From DATARH01 sp963712835 (GTDB lineage Bacteria > Pseudomonadota > Alphaproteobacteria > ATCC43930 > CGMCC-115725): 64,000 nucleotides of DNA. The notes under the pieces were generated by a model that saw only the letters and a program-made list of their open reading frames with translations, did not search any database and was not told the origin of the DNA. Below, piece after piece: positions 54,234-60,995 of this stretch. Where the stretch lies: the NCBI GenBank assembly GCA_963712835.1, contig CAVQJJ010000002.1, positions 124,001 through 188,000 on the forward strand, read 5' to 3'. Within the stretch, counting starts at the first letter, position 1, and each line of letters opens with the position of its first letter. Both the position numbers and the translations under genes were made by a program.

Positions 54234-54459
54234 TCCCGAAGATGCGTGGCGGCTTGAGGATCAAGCCCGCCGGTATCGGCACCGCGACGAAGAACAGTAT
54301 TGGCACGGCTACGCCACGGGCTTGGAACAACAGCTCCGGGAGCGCGGCGAGCCAGTGCCGGAATATCACGGTTGGAGTCGGTATGAGCGGCCGATCGATC
54401 CCGACGAGGCTTATCGCCTTCAGGATCAAGCGCGGCGCTTCGGTCATCCCGGCGCGTAG
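54115..54459 (+). CDS. Secreted hypothetical protein with an internal repeat, 114 residues
   Basis: GGAGGGTGGG precedes ATG 54115. Signal peptide MRVLKASLVAAAALVVANFGSPASA. The mature part repeats a charged motif: EDAWRLEDQARRYRHRDEEQYW and DEAYRLQDQARRFGHPGA. After the TAG the same frame continues DYWRRYQDGLGR to another TAG at 54498, which completes the second repeat, so the first stop may be a recent nonsense change. No family recognised. Confidence 0.65.
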   Translation: MRVLKASLVAAAALVVANFGSPASADNLKSVVRTLNAIVNPEDAWRLEDQARRYRHRDEEQYWHGYATGLEQQLRERGEPVPEYHGWSRYERPIDPDEAYRLQDQARRFGHPGA

Positions 54460-54533
54460 GACTATTGGCGCCGGTATCAAGACGGGCTTGGGCGGTAGGC
54501 GCGGAGGCTTGCACTCCGTCTAGAAGCGCAGCT

Positions 54534-54731
54534 TCAGCCGAACGCTGGGGCGAACAGGTCAGCATCGCCGTCCGTATCGAAGACGGCGCGAAAGACCACG
54601 CGGAAATGCAGAACGTGCAGTATGACGATCTCGCGCGCTGCGATATTGCGTTCGGCAAGCGATGCCTGCATCTCGGCGAGGTGATCGGCGACGGACAGAT
54701 TCCCCGCGCGCGCCACGATGACCGTTTTCAA
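54534..54731 (-). CDS. Possible small protein, 65 residues
   Basis: Starts MKTVIVARAGNLSVADHLAEMQASLAERNIAAREIVILHVLHF from a TTG codon. The alternation of strand and helix is protein-like and there are no stops, but no clear ribosome binding site or family is seen. Confidence 0.35.
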   Translation of the reverse strand: MKTVIVARAGNLSVADHLAEMQASLAERNIAAREIVILHVLHFRVVFRAVFDTDGDADLFAPAFG

Positions 54732-54799
54732 GGTGCTTTCTTTCGTGCCTCCCCGCCACAGGATCGCACAACTCGATTACAAGCATCTGGCGCACTTTA

Positions 54800-55540
54800 T
54801 TAGCAGACCTCAGCGGCGTCGGCCGCGCGCCGGTGCGGCCACAGAAGGACCAAGGTCGCCAGCGTTGCCGCTGTCAGAGTCGTGCTGACCCAAAGTCCTA
54901 GGTCGAGCCCGTGACGGCTAGCGAGCATGTCCCCGAGCGTGGTGCCGGCGGTGCAGGCACCGACGATCGTCGCCCAATACCAGGGCTTCGACATGCCGCC
55001 GAACGGCCACGCGATGGCCAGCACGACCCCAAATAAGACCACGAGCACAGCCGAACCATAGAAGAGGCCGAGACCGGCAACATCGGCGGTGAAGTCGCCG
55101 CTCGCCGTGCCGAGGGTGCCAGCAATGAGCATGGCAAGCCAGTAGAGGACTGTCGTCGTGGGCACGGTCGGCCGCGCCGAGGGCAAAGGCGCCTCTGTCT
55201 CGCGCCCGCGATCCGCGGCGACAATGATGATGAGAAGCAAGGTGAGGCCGATCTCGGTCGCGAGAGAGCCCAGCGCGTGCGTGGATAGATCGGCTAGATT
55301 GGTGGCAGCTGTCCGGAGGACGATGATCGCGAGCCAGTAATATGCCTCGGTCGCAATCCGGGCGCGCCGCTTGGCCCACAGAATGATGACCAGGGCGGCG
55401 GCGAGCGGCAGCAGCCCGCGCCAGTGACCGAGGTGCAGGTTGTGCGACAGAAAGTCGCCGGTATTGGTGCCGCATATGCTCGCCACGAGGATCGCAACCC
55501 AATAGGGCGGCGTGATCGCGGGGACGTTTTTGTTCTGCAT
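54800..55540 (-). CDS. COG4705-like membrane protein with fourfold internal repeat
   Basis: 246 residues, about eight membrane helices. The motif [YF]W-x(6-9)-G/T-x-x-G/A-T-x-x-G/A-D occurs four times: SICGTNTGD (21-29), RTAATNLAD (76-84), GTLGTASGD (141-149) and CTAGTTLGD (196-204), each at the start of a helix pair and each preceded by a YW. The four buried-looking Asp residues suggest ion handling. It is last in a minus-strand operon, 16 bases after its paralogue. The family is annotated only as an uncharacterised membrane-anchored protein. Confidence 0.82.
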   Translation of the reverse strand: MQNKNVPAITPPYWVAILVASICGTNTGDFLSHNLHLGHWRGLLPLAAALVIILWAKRRARIATEAYYWLAIIVLRTAATNLADLSTHALGSLATEIGLTLLLIIIVAADRGRETEAPLPSARPTVPTTTVLYWLAMLIAGTLGTASGDFTADVAGLGLFYGSAVLVVLFGVVLAIAWPFGGMSKPWYWATIVGACTAGTTLGDMLASRHGLDLGLWVSTTLTAATLATLVLLWPHRRAADAAEVC

Positions 55541-55556
55541 GAGCGTGCGATACGCT

Positions 55557-56357
55557 TCAGGCGGCGTTCGAAGCTGCCGGGTGACGCCCGGCGCGCTGTG
55601 GCAAAACCAGCAGACACACCAGGATAAAGACGGCGATCACCGCCGAGGCGAGCGGACGGCTGAGCGCCAGACCTCCGAGGTTCTTCGGCTTGTCGAGGAA
55701 GTCCCCAGCAGTCGCCCCGAGCGGGCGCGTCAGGATGAAGGCGGCCCAGAACAACAAGACCCGCGATACGCCAGTCCAGAAGTAGAGGCCTGCAAGCACG
55801 GCGAGACCCGCGGCAAATACCAGCGCCCCGCCCTCGTAACCGAGCCCGCCGGTATCCGCCATCCAATCGCCGAGCGCGGTACCGAGCGTCTGCGAAAAGG
55901 TGATCGCAGCCCAATAAAAGGCTTCGACCCGCGGCGTGCTGACCGTATTGACCGAGATTGTGCCTTCGGACCAATACCACAGGCCGAGCGCGGCCATCAG
56001 ACACGCGAAGAGCAGCGTCGAGCCGCCGCTGTAGCCGATGCCGAGCGAGCGATCGGCGAAGTCGGCCATTGTCGTGCCGAAGGTCGTGGAGGCGACGATC
56101 GTTGCCCAGTAGAGGACCGGATGGAACATCTTGGCGCGAATTTGTGCCGCGACCAGCACAATGAGCAACGTGACGAAAATGGCCGTGCCGAGCAGATAGC
56201 CTCCGTTATGAGCGTTAGTATCGGCGTGCAAGAGCGTCATCGTCACCGAGTCTCCGCCGGTCTCACCAAGCGTCGTCGCCGCGATCTTGATGATCCAGAA
56301 GGCGAGCGTGACCTCCGGGACTTTGCTGAGCATGGCTTCCTGGTTTGCCTCGCTCAT
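55557..56357 (-). CDS. COG4705-like membrane protein, paralogue of the next gene
   Basis: 266 residues, about eight membrane helices with the same fourfold motif: TTLGETGGD (28-36), TTFGTTMAD (91-99), QTLGTALGD (156-164) and RPLGATAGD (211-219), each after an aromatic-Trp pair (FW or YW). The two tandem proteins therefore share a repeat architecture and probably arose by duplication, perhaps to form a heterodimer. Its start overlaps the stop of the 70-residue membrane protein gene as ATGA. Function unknown. Confidence 0.82.
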   Translation of the reverse strand: MSEANQEAMLSKVPEVTLAFWIIKIAATTLGETGGDSVTMTLLHADTNAHNGGYLLGTAIFVTLLIVLVAAQIRAKMFHPVLYWATIVASTTFGTTMADFADRSLGIGYSGGSTLLFACLMAALGLWYWSEGTISVNTVSTPRVEAFYWAAITFSQTLGTALGDWMADTGGLGYEGGALVFAAGLAVLAGLYFWTGVSRVLLFWAAFILTRPLGATAGDFLDKPKNLGGLALSRPLASAVIAVFILVCLLVLPQRAGRHPAASNAA

Positions 56358-56566
56358 CGGGAGGCCTCGCTTCTCGCCTTGTGAACCACTGACCCAATCA
56401 GGATTGCGATACAGCCGAATAGGAGAACTCCCCCGGCAGCCAACGGCTCGAACATGCGCGCGAGCGCCGCGGCGACAGTGATTAACGCCGCGATGCCGAT
56501 TGCCAGCCTGCCATCGGCGACAAACATGCCGCGCAGTTCGTTCATCACCTCTTGGAGCATGTTCAT
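56354..56566 (-). CDS. Small membrane protein, 70 residues
   Basis: MNMLQEVMNELRGMFVADGRLAIG followed by two hydrophobic helices (IAALITVAAALARMF and GGVLLFGCIAILIGSVVHKA). ATG 56566 overlaps the upstream stop as ATGA and its own stop overlaps the next start in the same way, so the gene is embedded in a tightly coupled operon; this strongly supports coding. Possibly an accessory subunit of the neighbouring transporters. Confidence 0.72.
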   Translation of the reverse strand: MNMLQEVMNELRGMFVADGRLAIGIAALITVAAALARMFEPLAAGGVLLFGCIAILIGSVVHKARSEASR

Positions 56567-57321
56567 CGGACCATCTCCGTGGCGGGACGCCGAAGGGCTG
56601 TCACCGTGGCCAGCCCAGCGGCCAAAAAGAGCGCTGCGAAAGCCGCGAGAGCGGCATCCTGCCCGGGCCAGGCGATGCCGAGCCCCTCGCCGGTCCAGAA
56701 CACGCCGAACGCCGAGAGCATGGTGCCGATCCCGAACTTGAGCGTGTTCTCCGGCACCTTTGCGAGGGGGCGTCGGACAATGGCTCCGACGGCAAGCACC
56801 ACGGCGCATGCGGCGAGGGCGCCCAAGCTCGCCGGCCGCACGAGCCCGCGCCCGGCGCCGACGGCAACCACAATGAACACGACTTCGAGCCCCTCCAGAA
56901 GCACGGCCTTGAACGCGGTCAGACCGCCGATCCAAGCGAGCGTGACCGCGCTTGCGTCGGATGATCCGTGCAACTGCGCCGATTGCGACGCGTATGTCGC
57001 GGCCTCGTCGTGCAATGGGATGACGCCGGCAGCGCGCAGGATTGCCTTGCGCAACCAGCCCAACCCGAAGAAAAGGAGCAAAATGCCGATCGTGAGTTGG
57101 AGTGGTTGGATTGGCATACGATCGAGCAGCGGGCCAAACAGCGCGACCAACGCAGCGAGCACCCCGAGGGCCGTTACCGCGCCCGCCGCAGCACAACGCC
57201 AGCCGCGTAGCATTACGACCGCCAACACGATAGTGAAGGCTTCGACGACTTCGACCAGCGTGGCGGCAAAGGCTGAACCGAGCGCGGGGGCCACAATGCT
57301 CCAATTTCCAGCGTCAGCCAT
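56563..57321 (-). CDS. COG4280-like membrane protein with duplicated ExxE motif
   Basis: 252 residues, six to seven membrane helices in two similar halves. The first half has LVEVVEAFTIVLAVVMLRGWR (Glu24 and Glu27), the second LLEGLEVVFIVVAVGAGRG (Glu143 and Glu146). Paired ExxE in the first and fourth helices is the hallmark of the FTR1/EfeU iron-permease superfamily (REGLE). The family itself is uncharacterised; metal transport is inference. First gene of the operon, divergent from an RpiR-family regulator 98 bases away. Confidence 0.82.
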   Translation of the reverse strand: MADAGNWSIVAPALGSAFAATLVEVVEAFTIVLAVVMLRGWRCAAAGAVTALGVLAALVALFGPLLDRMPIQPLQLTIGILLLFFGLGWLRKAILRAAGVIPLHDEAATYASQSAQLHGSSDASAVTLAWIGGLTAFKAVLLEGLEVVFIVVAVGAGRGLVRPASLGALAACAVVLAVGAIVRRPLAKVPENTLKFGIGTMLSAFGVFWTGEGLGIAWPGQDAALAAFAALFLAAGLATVTALRRPATEMVR

Positions 57322-57348
57322 ATCGTTGCCCTCATTCGCGATCGTCGT

Positions 57349-57384
57349 GTATACAACATAATATCGGCCCTGAAAGTTGTAGAC
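57349..57384. promoter_or_regulatory. Inverted repeat in the divergent promoter region
   Basis: GTATACAAC (57349-57357) and GTTGTAGAC (57376-57384) are inverted repeats with one mismatch, in an AT-rich 98-base gap between the membrane operon and the RpiR regulator. GTTG-TAGACG-CAAC overlaps the right arm as a second small inverted repeat. A likely regulator binding site. Confidence 0.5.
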
Positions 57385-57419
57385 GCAACACGCGGCAAAG
57401 AGCAGCAGAGATCGTACCA

Positions 57420-58301
57420 GTGGGTTTCGATGACCGGGTTGAGGCGTTCCGGGACGCGTTAAGCCCCGCTGAGCAACGCGTCGCGCGATATTTTCAGCAG
57501 AACCGCGAGGAGGTTCTTATCGCGTCTGCTGCGGCGCTCGCGGCGAAGATGGAGACCAGCGACGCCACGGTGATCCGAACCGCCCGTGCGCTCGGGTTTG
57601 CTGGCCTCGATGAGCTGAGGCGAGCGCTCGCTGACGAGTTGCGGAGTTCGCTCTCGCACGTAGACCGGCTGACGCGGACGCTAGGCGAAGTCGGCGGGAG
57701 CGTGGCACGGGCCTTCGAGATAACCTTGGACATCCACGCGCGTGCGATTGAGGGCCTGCGTCAGGCGATCACAGCCGAGATGTTCGAGCGAACGGTTGAA
57801 GCGACACTGGCGGCGCGACGGATATTCGTCTTCGGTTTGGGTCCGTCGAGCGCAATTGCCAACTATCTCGTAATCCAGCTTGGCCGGTTTGGGCTCAGCG
57901 CGCAGGGTCTTTCGAACAGCGGTTTATTGTTCGCCGATGATCTCCAAAAGCTGCGCAAAGAGGACTTGGTCGTAATGCTTGCGTACGGCCGGGTGTATGC
58001 GGAGCTGGCTGCGCTGTTGGACGAAATTGAGCGCCTCGGTCTGCGTTCGATCCTTGTCACAGATTCGCTCGCGCCGAAGCTCCGGCACCGGGTCGATCTC
58101 GTTCTGCCGGTTCCGCGCGGCCGAGCCGACATGCTGAGCATGCACACGGCGACACTCGCCTTCATCGAGGCGCTGCTGCTCGGGATTGCGGCGAAGCAGC
58201 CAGACGAAACGTTGGCCAGTCTACATGCGCTCAATGAGGCGCGCGGAAAGCTAGCGGGGAAGCCAACGAACCTGCCGACACCCAAAAGCTCCCTCGTGTA
58301 A
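57420..58301 (+). CDS. MurR/RpiR family transcriptional regulator
   Basis: 293 residues, GTG start at 57420. N-terminal HTH_6 domain (residues 5-80): LSPAEQRVARYFQQNREEVLIASAAALAAKMETSDATVIRTARALGF. C-terminal SIS sugar-phosphate-binding domain (about 120-250): AARRIFVFGLGPSSAIANYLVIQLGRFG, KEDLVVMLAYGRVYAELAALLDE, LGLRSILVTDSLAPKL. Ligands are usually phosphosugars. It is divergent from the membrane operon at 54.8-57.3 kb and probably controls it, with an inverted repeat between them. Confidence 0.9.
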   Translation: MGFDDRVEAFRDALSPAEQRVARYFQQNREEVLIASAAALAAKMETSDATVIRTARALGFAGLDELRRALADELRSSLSHVDRLTRTLGEVGGSVARAFEITLDIHARAIEGLRQAITAEMFERTVEATLAARRIFVFGLGPSSAIANYLVIQLGRFGLSAQGLSNSGLLFADDLQKLRKEDLVVMLAYGRVYAELAALLDEIERLGLRSILVTDSLAPKLRHRVDLVLPVPRGRADMLSMHTATLAFIEALLLGIAAKQPDETLASLHALNEARGKLAGKPTNLPTPKSSLV

Positions 58302-58380
58302 TTATGGTCCATGCAGCTAAGCGTAGCCGCCGTGCGCCAAGGAACGAGGGGCCGCGCTCTGAAAGCGACGCGTCCGGTTT

Positions 58381-58578
58381 GGGGCGATTGTGTTGAAGAA
58401 GTCGGTTTTTAAGTAGTCGCTGAGGCCCCCGGTCGACGGTCGCGCCGGTGCCCATGAGAGGGCGGCCCCCTCAGGTTGCCGGGATTGACGCCAGTACAGG
58501 GATCAGCCTGGCGAGCTTGCGGAGGTTCTGGGCGGTGGCGGCGAGGTGGAACTCGTCGCGGGCACCGTTCGGTCCTCG
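58381..58578 (-). mobile_element. 3' remnant of an IS1182-like insertion sequence (copy B, inverted)
   Basis: Reverse complement of copy A at 27287-27485 with only a few differences (a C/T change, a one-base change after CGTCAATC, and one fewer A in the A-run). It encodes the same transposase C-terminus GPNGARDEFHLAATAQNLRKLARL and ends in the terminal inverted repeat GGGGCGATTGTGTTGAA. The terminus points toward copy A, so both termini face inward and the bodies of both elements are missing outward. Confidence 0.85.
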
Positions 58579-58636
58579 ACGAGCGGGCGGCCCCGATAGC
58601 GTCGTATGCTAGAATTTCAGGGTACACGACCTGTAC

Positions 58637-58828
58637 ATGATGGCGTCCGTGATCTGCCCTACTTGCCAGCACTCAGATCGACCAGGCTTCATAGCCGCGG
58701 CGGGTAATAAGCCGAGGTTCACACCCTGCCCAACGTGTAACGGCAGCCGAATCGCAAGCTGCTGTGATGGGGCGGTGCCGTGCGACGAGGATGTAATTGA
58801 TCAACGCGCGGTGATCGATGACGCCTGA
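58637..58828 (+). CDS. Small zinc-ribbon-like protein, 63 residues
   Basis: Four-cysteine ribbon: CPTCQHSDRPG and CPTCNGSRIASCC, followed by DGAVPCDEDV. The CxxC...CxxCxG arrangement with ASCCDG is common in short alphaproteobacterial proteins of unknown role. The start ATG 58637 has a possible weak site. It overlaps the next small ORF by 11 bases. Confidence 0.55.
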   Translation: MMASVICPTCQHSDRPGFIAAAGNKPRFTPCPTCNGSRIASCCDGAVPCDEDVIDQRAVIDDA

Positions 58829-58940
58829 TGATCGTTCTCTGCTCAGACTGATCGCCGACGCGATCTACCGCCACGCCAAGGGCGATCCCGATATGCCCTT
58901 GGCGCTGCATCTGCGGTACCCCTGTGGTACCCCAAGCTAG
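58818..58940 (+). CDS. Very small protein, 40 residues
   Basis: MTPDDRSLLRLIADAIYRHAKGD then PDMPLALHLRYPC. Starts inside the 3' end of the zinc-ribbon gene (overlap 58818-58828). The sequence RLxADAIYRHAKGD is well ordered for a helix, suggesting a real peptide coupled to the upstream gene. Confidence 0.45.
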   Translation: MTPDDRSLLRLIADAIYRHAKGDPDMPLALHLRYPCGTPS

Positions 58941-58990
58941 TTTTAGGAACAAGGGGCAGGCTAATATCGCCTAACTCCTTGATAGCCAAA

Positions 58991-59065
58991 TGGCTCCCCG
59001 GGCCGGATTCGAACCAGCGACCCAGCGGTTAACAGCCGCTTGCTCTACCACTGAGCTACCGGGGA
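58991..59065 (-). tRNA. tRNA-Asn (anticodon GTT)
   Basis: On the minus strand: acceptor TCCCCGG pairs with CCGGGGA, D-arm GCTC-AGTGGTA-GAGC, anticodon stem AGCGG/CCGCT around CTGTTAA, T-arm ending GGTTCGAATCC, discriminator G and an encoded CCA. It lies about 410 bases outside IS copy B. Confidence 0.96.
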
Positions 59066-59159
59066 TCAGAGGCGGCGTCGATATAGGCGCGCCGGTTGCC
59101 AAGGGTCAAGTCTGAGGGACAAGATCGCCGCGACGCCCTTTTTGAAAAGGACACCGCCG

Positions 59160-60068
59160 ATGCCCGTTCCGCTCCCCGCTCTCGCGCTGATGGCCAATCC
59201 CGGCGAGCGCCTTGCGACGCTCGACATCGCGCTCGAGATCGAACGCCGCGGCTTCGCCGGGATTTCGGTGTCGAGCTCGTTCGGCAACATGTCGCAATGC
59301 CTGGGGCTCGCTTTCGCCACCAAGCGCATCAATTTCGCCACCGCGATCGCGCCGATCTATGCGCAATCGGTCGACGAATTCGCCCAGAATGCCGCCTATA
59401 TCCATGAGGTGTCGGGCGGGCGCTTTCAGTTCGGCATCGGCATCGCGCACGCGCCGTCCTATGCGCGGTGGGAGGCAAAGCCCGGCAAGCCGCTCGGCGA
59501 CACGCGCAGCTTTATCGAGAGGTTCAAAACGTGCAGCCAATACGGGCCGCTACCGCCGGTCATCGTCGCAACCTTGCGCAAGCGGATGATCGCGCTGGCC
59601 GGCGAGATCGGCGACGGCATCGTCTTCGCCAATGGCAGCCGCGCCTTTATGGCCGATTCGCTGTCGGCGCTGCCGGACACGAAACGACGCGACCCGACTT
59701 TCTTTATCGGCAATCGCGTCCGCACCTGCATTTCCGACGATGTTGACGAGGCCAAGGCGGCGCTGCGCCAATCGATGGCGAGCTACTGGCTGTTGCCGAA
59801 TTATCGCAATTACTGGAAGGAGACGGGTTACGCCGACGAGATGGCGACCGCCGAAAAAGTCGTCGCCGAGGGCCGCGCGGCGGAGATGCCGAAATACCTG
59901 ACCGATCGCTGGCTTGAGGACTGCACGCTATTCGGGCCGGCGTCGCGGGTGCGCGACGGCGTCGAGGCGTGGTGCGCGGCCGGCGTCACCACGCCGGTAG
60001 TCGTGCCGATTTCTCCCGACGGCAGCCAGAAGCGGGCGATCGAGGCGGTGTTCAAGGCGTTCGAATGA
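59160..60068 (+). CDS. LLM-class flavin/F420-dependent oxidoreductase
   Basis: 302 residues from ATG 59160 after AAAAGGACACC. Luciferase-like TIM barrel: LATLDIALEIERRGFAGISVSSSFGNMSQCLGLAFATKRINFATAI, FAQNAAYIHEVSGGRFQFGIGIAHAPSYARW, GDGIVFANGSRAFMADSLSALP, and SRVRDGVEAWCAAGVTTPVVVPI. These enzymes use FMN or F420; no cofactor-specific residue can be named with confidence. Just downstream of the tRNA-Asn on the other strand. Confidence 0.88.
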   Translation: MPVPLPALALMANPGERLATLDIALEIERRGFAGISVSSSFGNMSQCLGLAFATKRINFATAIAPIYAQSVDEFAQNAAYIHEVSGGRFQFGIGIAHAPSYARWEAKPGKPLGDTRSFIERFKTCSQYGPLPPVIVATLRKRMIALAGEIGDGIVFANGSRAFMADSLSALPDTKRRDPTFFIGNRVRTCISDDVDEAKAALRQSMASYWLLPNYRNYWKETGYADEMATAEKVVAEGRAAEMPKYLTDRWLEDCTLFGPASRVRDGVEAWCAAGVTTPVVVPISPDGSQKRAIEAVFKAFE

Positions 60069-60128
60069 CCGCTTCCGACAGGGCATAGAAACTTCTGAAT
60101 CTGGCCTAAACGCCTGGAATCCGATTAC

Positions 60129-60995
60129 ATGACCGACCGCACGATTGAACTTTTTGAATTGGACCGTCGAGCTGCACTGGTGAGCGGTGTGGCTTGCGCA
60201 GCCGCATTCCTGATCGCTCACGCAAGTGCGCATGCTGCGCCCAGCCCGGAGAAGGCATTGTCGTCTGGCGATAATTCATTTGACACCTTAGCTGCATCCA
60301 CGGTCCAGGTGATTGCCGGTGACTCGGCGGGTAGCGGGTTCATATTCAGACGGGGTGATGTAATCGTTACCAACAATCATGTCGTTAGTGGCGCAATTGC
60401 TTCTAAGGTGCCGATCATCATTCAAAATATTGAATTAAGCGAAAAACGTACTGCGGGTGTTATTCAGGTTTCGGAGGCTGCTGATTTTGCGCTCTTGAAG
60501 CTGGAAGCCCCACTACCAGAAAAAATGCCGCCGCTGCAGCCTGGGTCGATTGGATCCAGAGGAGCTGAAGTGCTTTTTGCCGGTTATCCTCATGGACTTC
60601 CTCAGTTGCTGGTGAACAAGGCGTGGGTTTCACAGGTTATAGGTACGGAGGGATTCGTGATCGGGGGTAATATAAACGCGGGAAATTCAGGTGGGCCGGT
60701 TATTGAGGTAGTATCAGGAAAGGTTGTAGGCATTGCGTCAGCTCGAAGGTTTATTAATGCACCGGAATTGGACAAAATGAAACAACAGCAAGATATACTT
60801 ATAAACTATTTACGAAGCGTATCGGGACATGGCAGTGTTTCAATTATGGGTGTGGATTTCGGCTCGTTTGCCCAGGTGATGGCGGAATCTCTAAACTTGA
60901 TTCAGCAGGCAATGATTTCGAACGCAAATACTGGGATTGGTATAGTGAGGGCAATAGAGCCCGCAAATGTAGCCTTCGATGCGGCCAAACTTTGA
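60129..60995 (+). CDS. Secreted trypsin-like (HtrA-like) serine protease without PDZ domain
   Basis: 288 residues. N-terminal Tat/Sec-like signal (LDRRAALVSGVACAAAFLIAHASAHA, residues 11-36). Complete triad: His84 in VIVTNNHVVSG, Asp119 in AADFALLKLE, Ser187 in GGNINAGNSGGPVIEV. No PDZ domain follows; the tail instead holds ILINYLRSVSGHGSVSIMGVDFGSF. The gene is clearly more AT-rich than both neighbours, suggesting recent acquisition. The stop overlaps the TTG start of the next gene. Confidence 0.88.
   Translation: MTDRTIELFELDRRAALVSGVACAAAFLIAHASAHAAPSPEKALSSGDNSFDTLAASTVQVIAGDSAGSGFIFRRGDVIVTNNHVVSGAIASKVPIIIQNIELSEKRTAGVIQVSEAADFALLKLEAPLPEKMPPLQPGSIGSRGAEVLFAGYPHGLPQLLVNKAWVSQVIGTEGFVIGGNINAGNSGGPVIEVVSGKVVGIASARRFINAPELDKMKQQQDILINYLRSVSGHGSVSIMGVDFGSFAQVMAESLNLIQQAMISNANTGIGIVRAIEPANVAFDAAKL

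Noticed and set aside
27287..58578. A classical composite transposon
   Set aside because: Both IS copies are only end fragments without a working transposase, and no target duplication is visible.
58991..59065. tRNA-Asn as the attachment site of an integrated island
   Set aside because: I saw no second copy of the tRNA 3' end at the left side, and the nearest recombinase gene is 23 kb away and broken.
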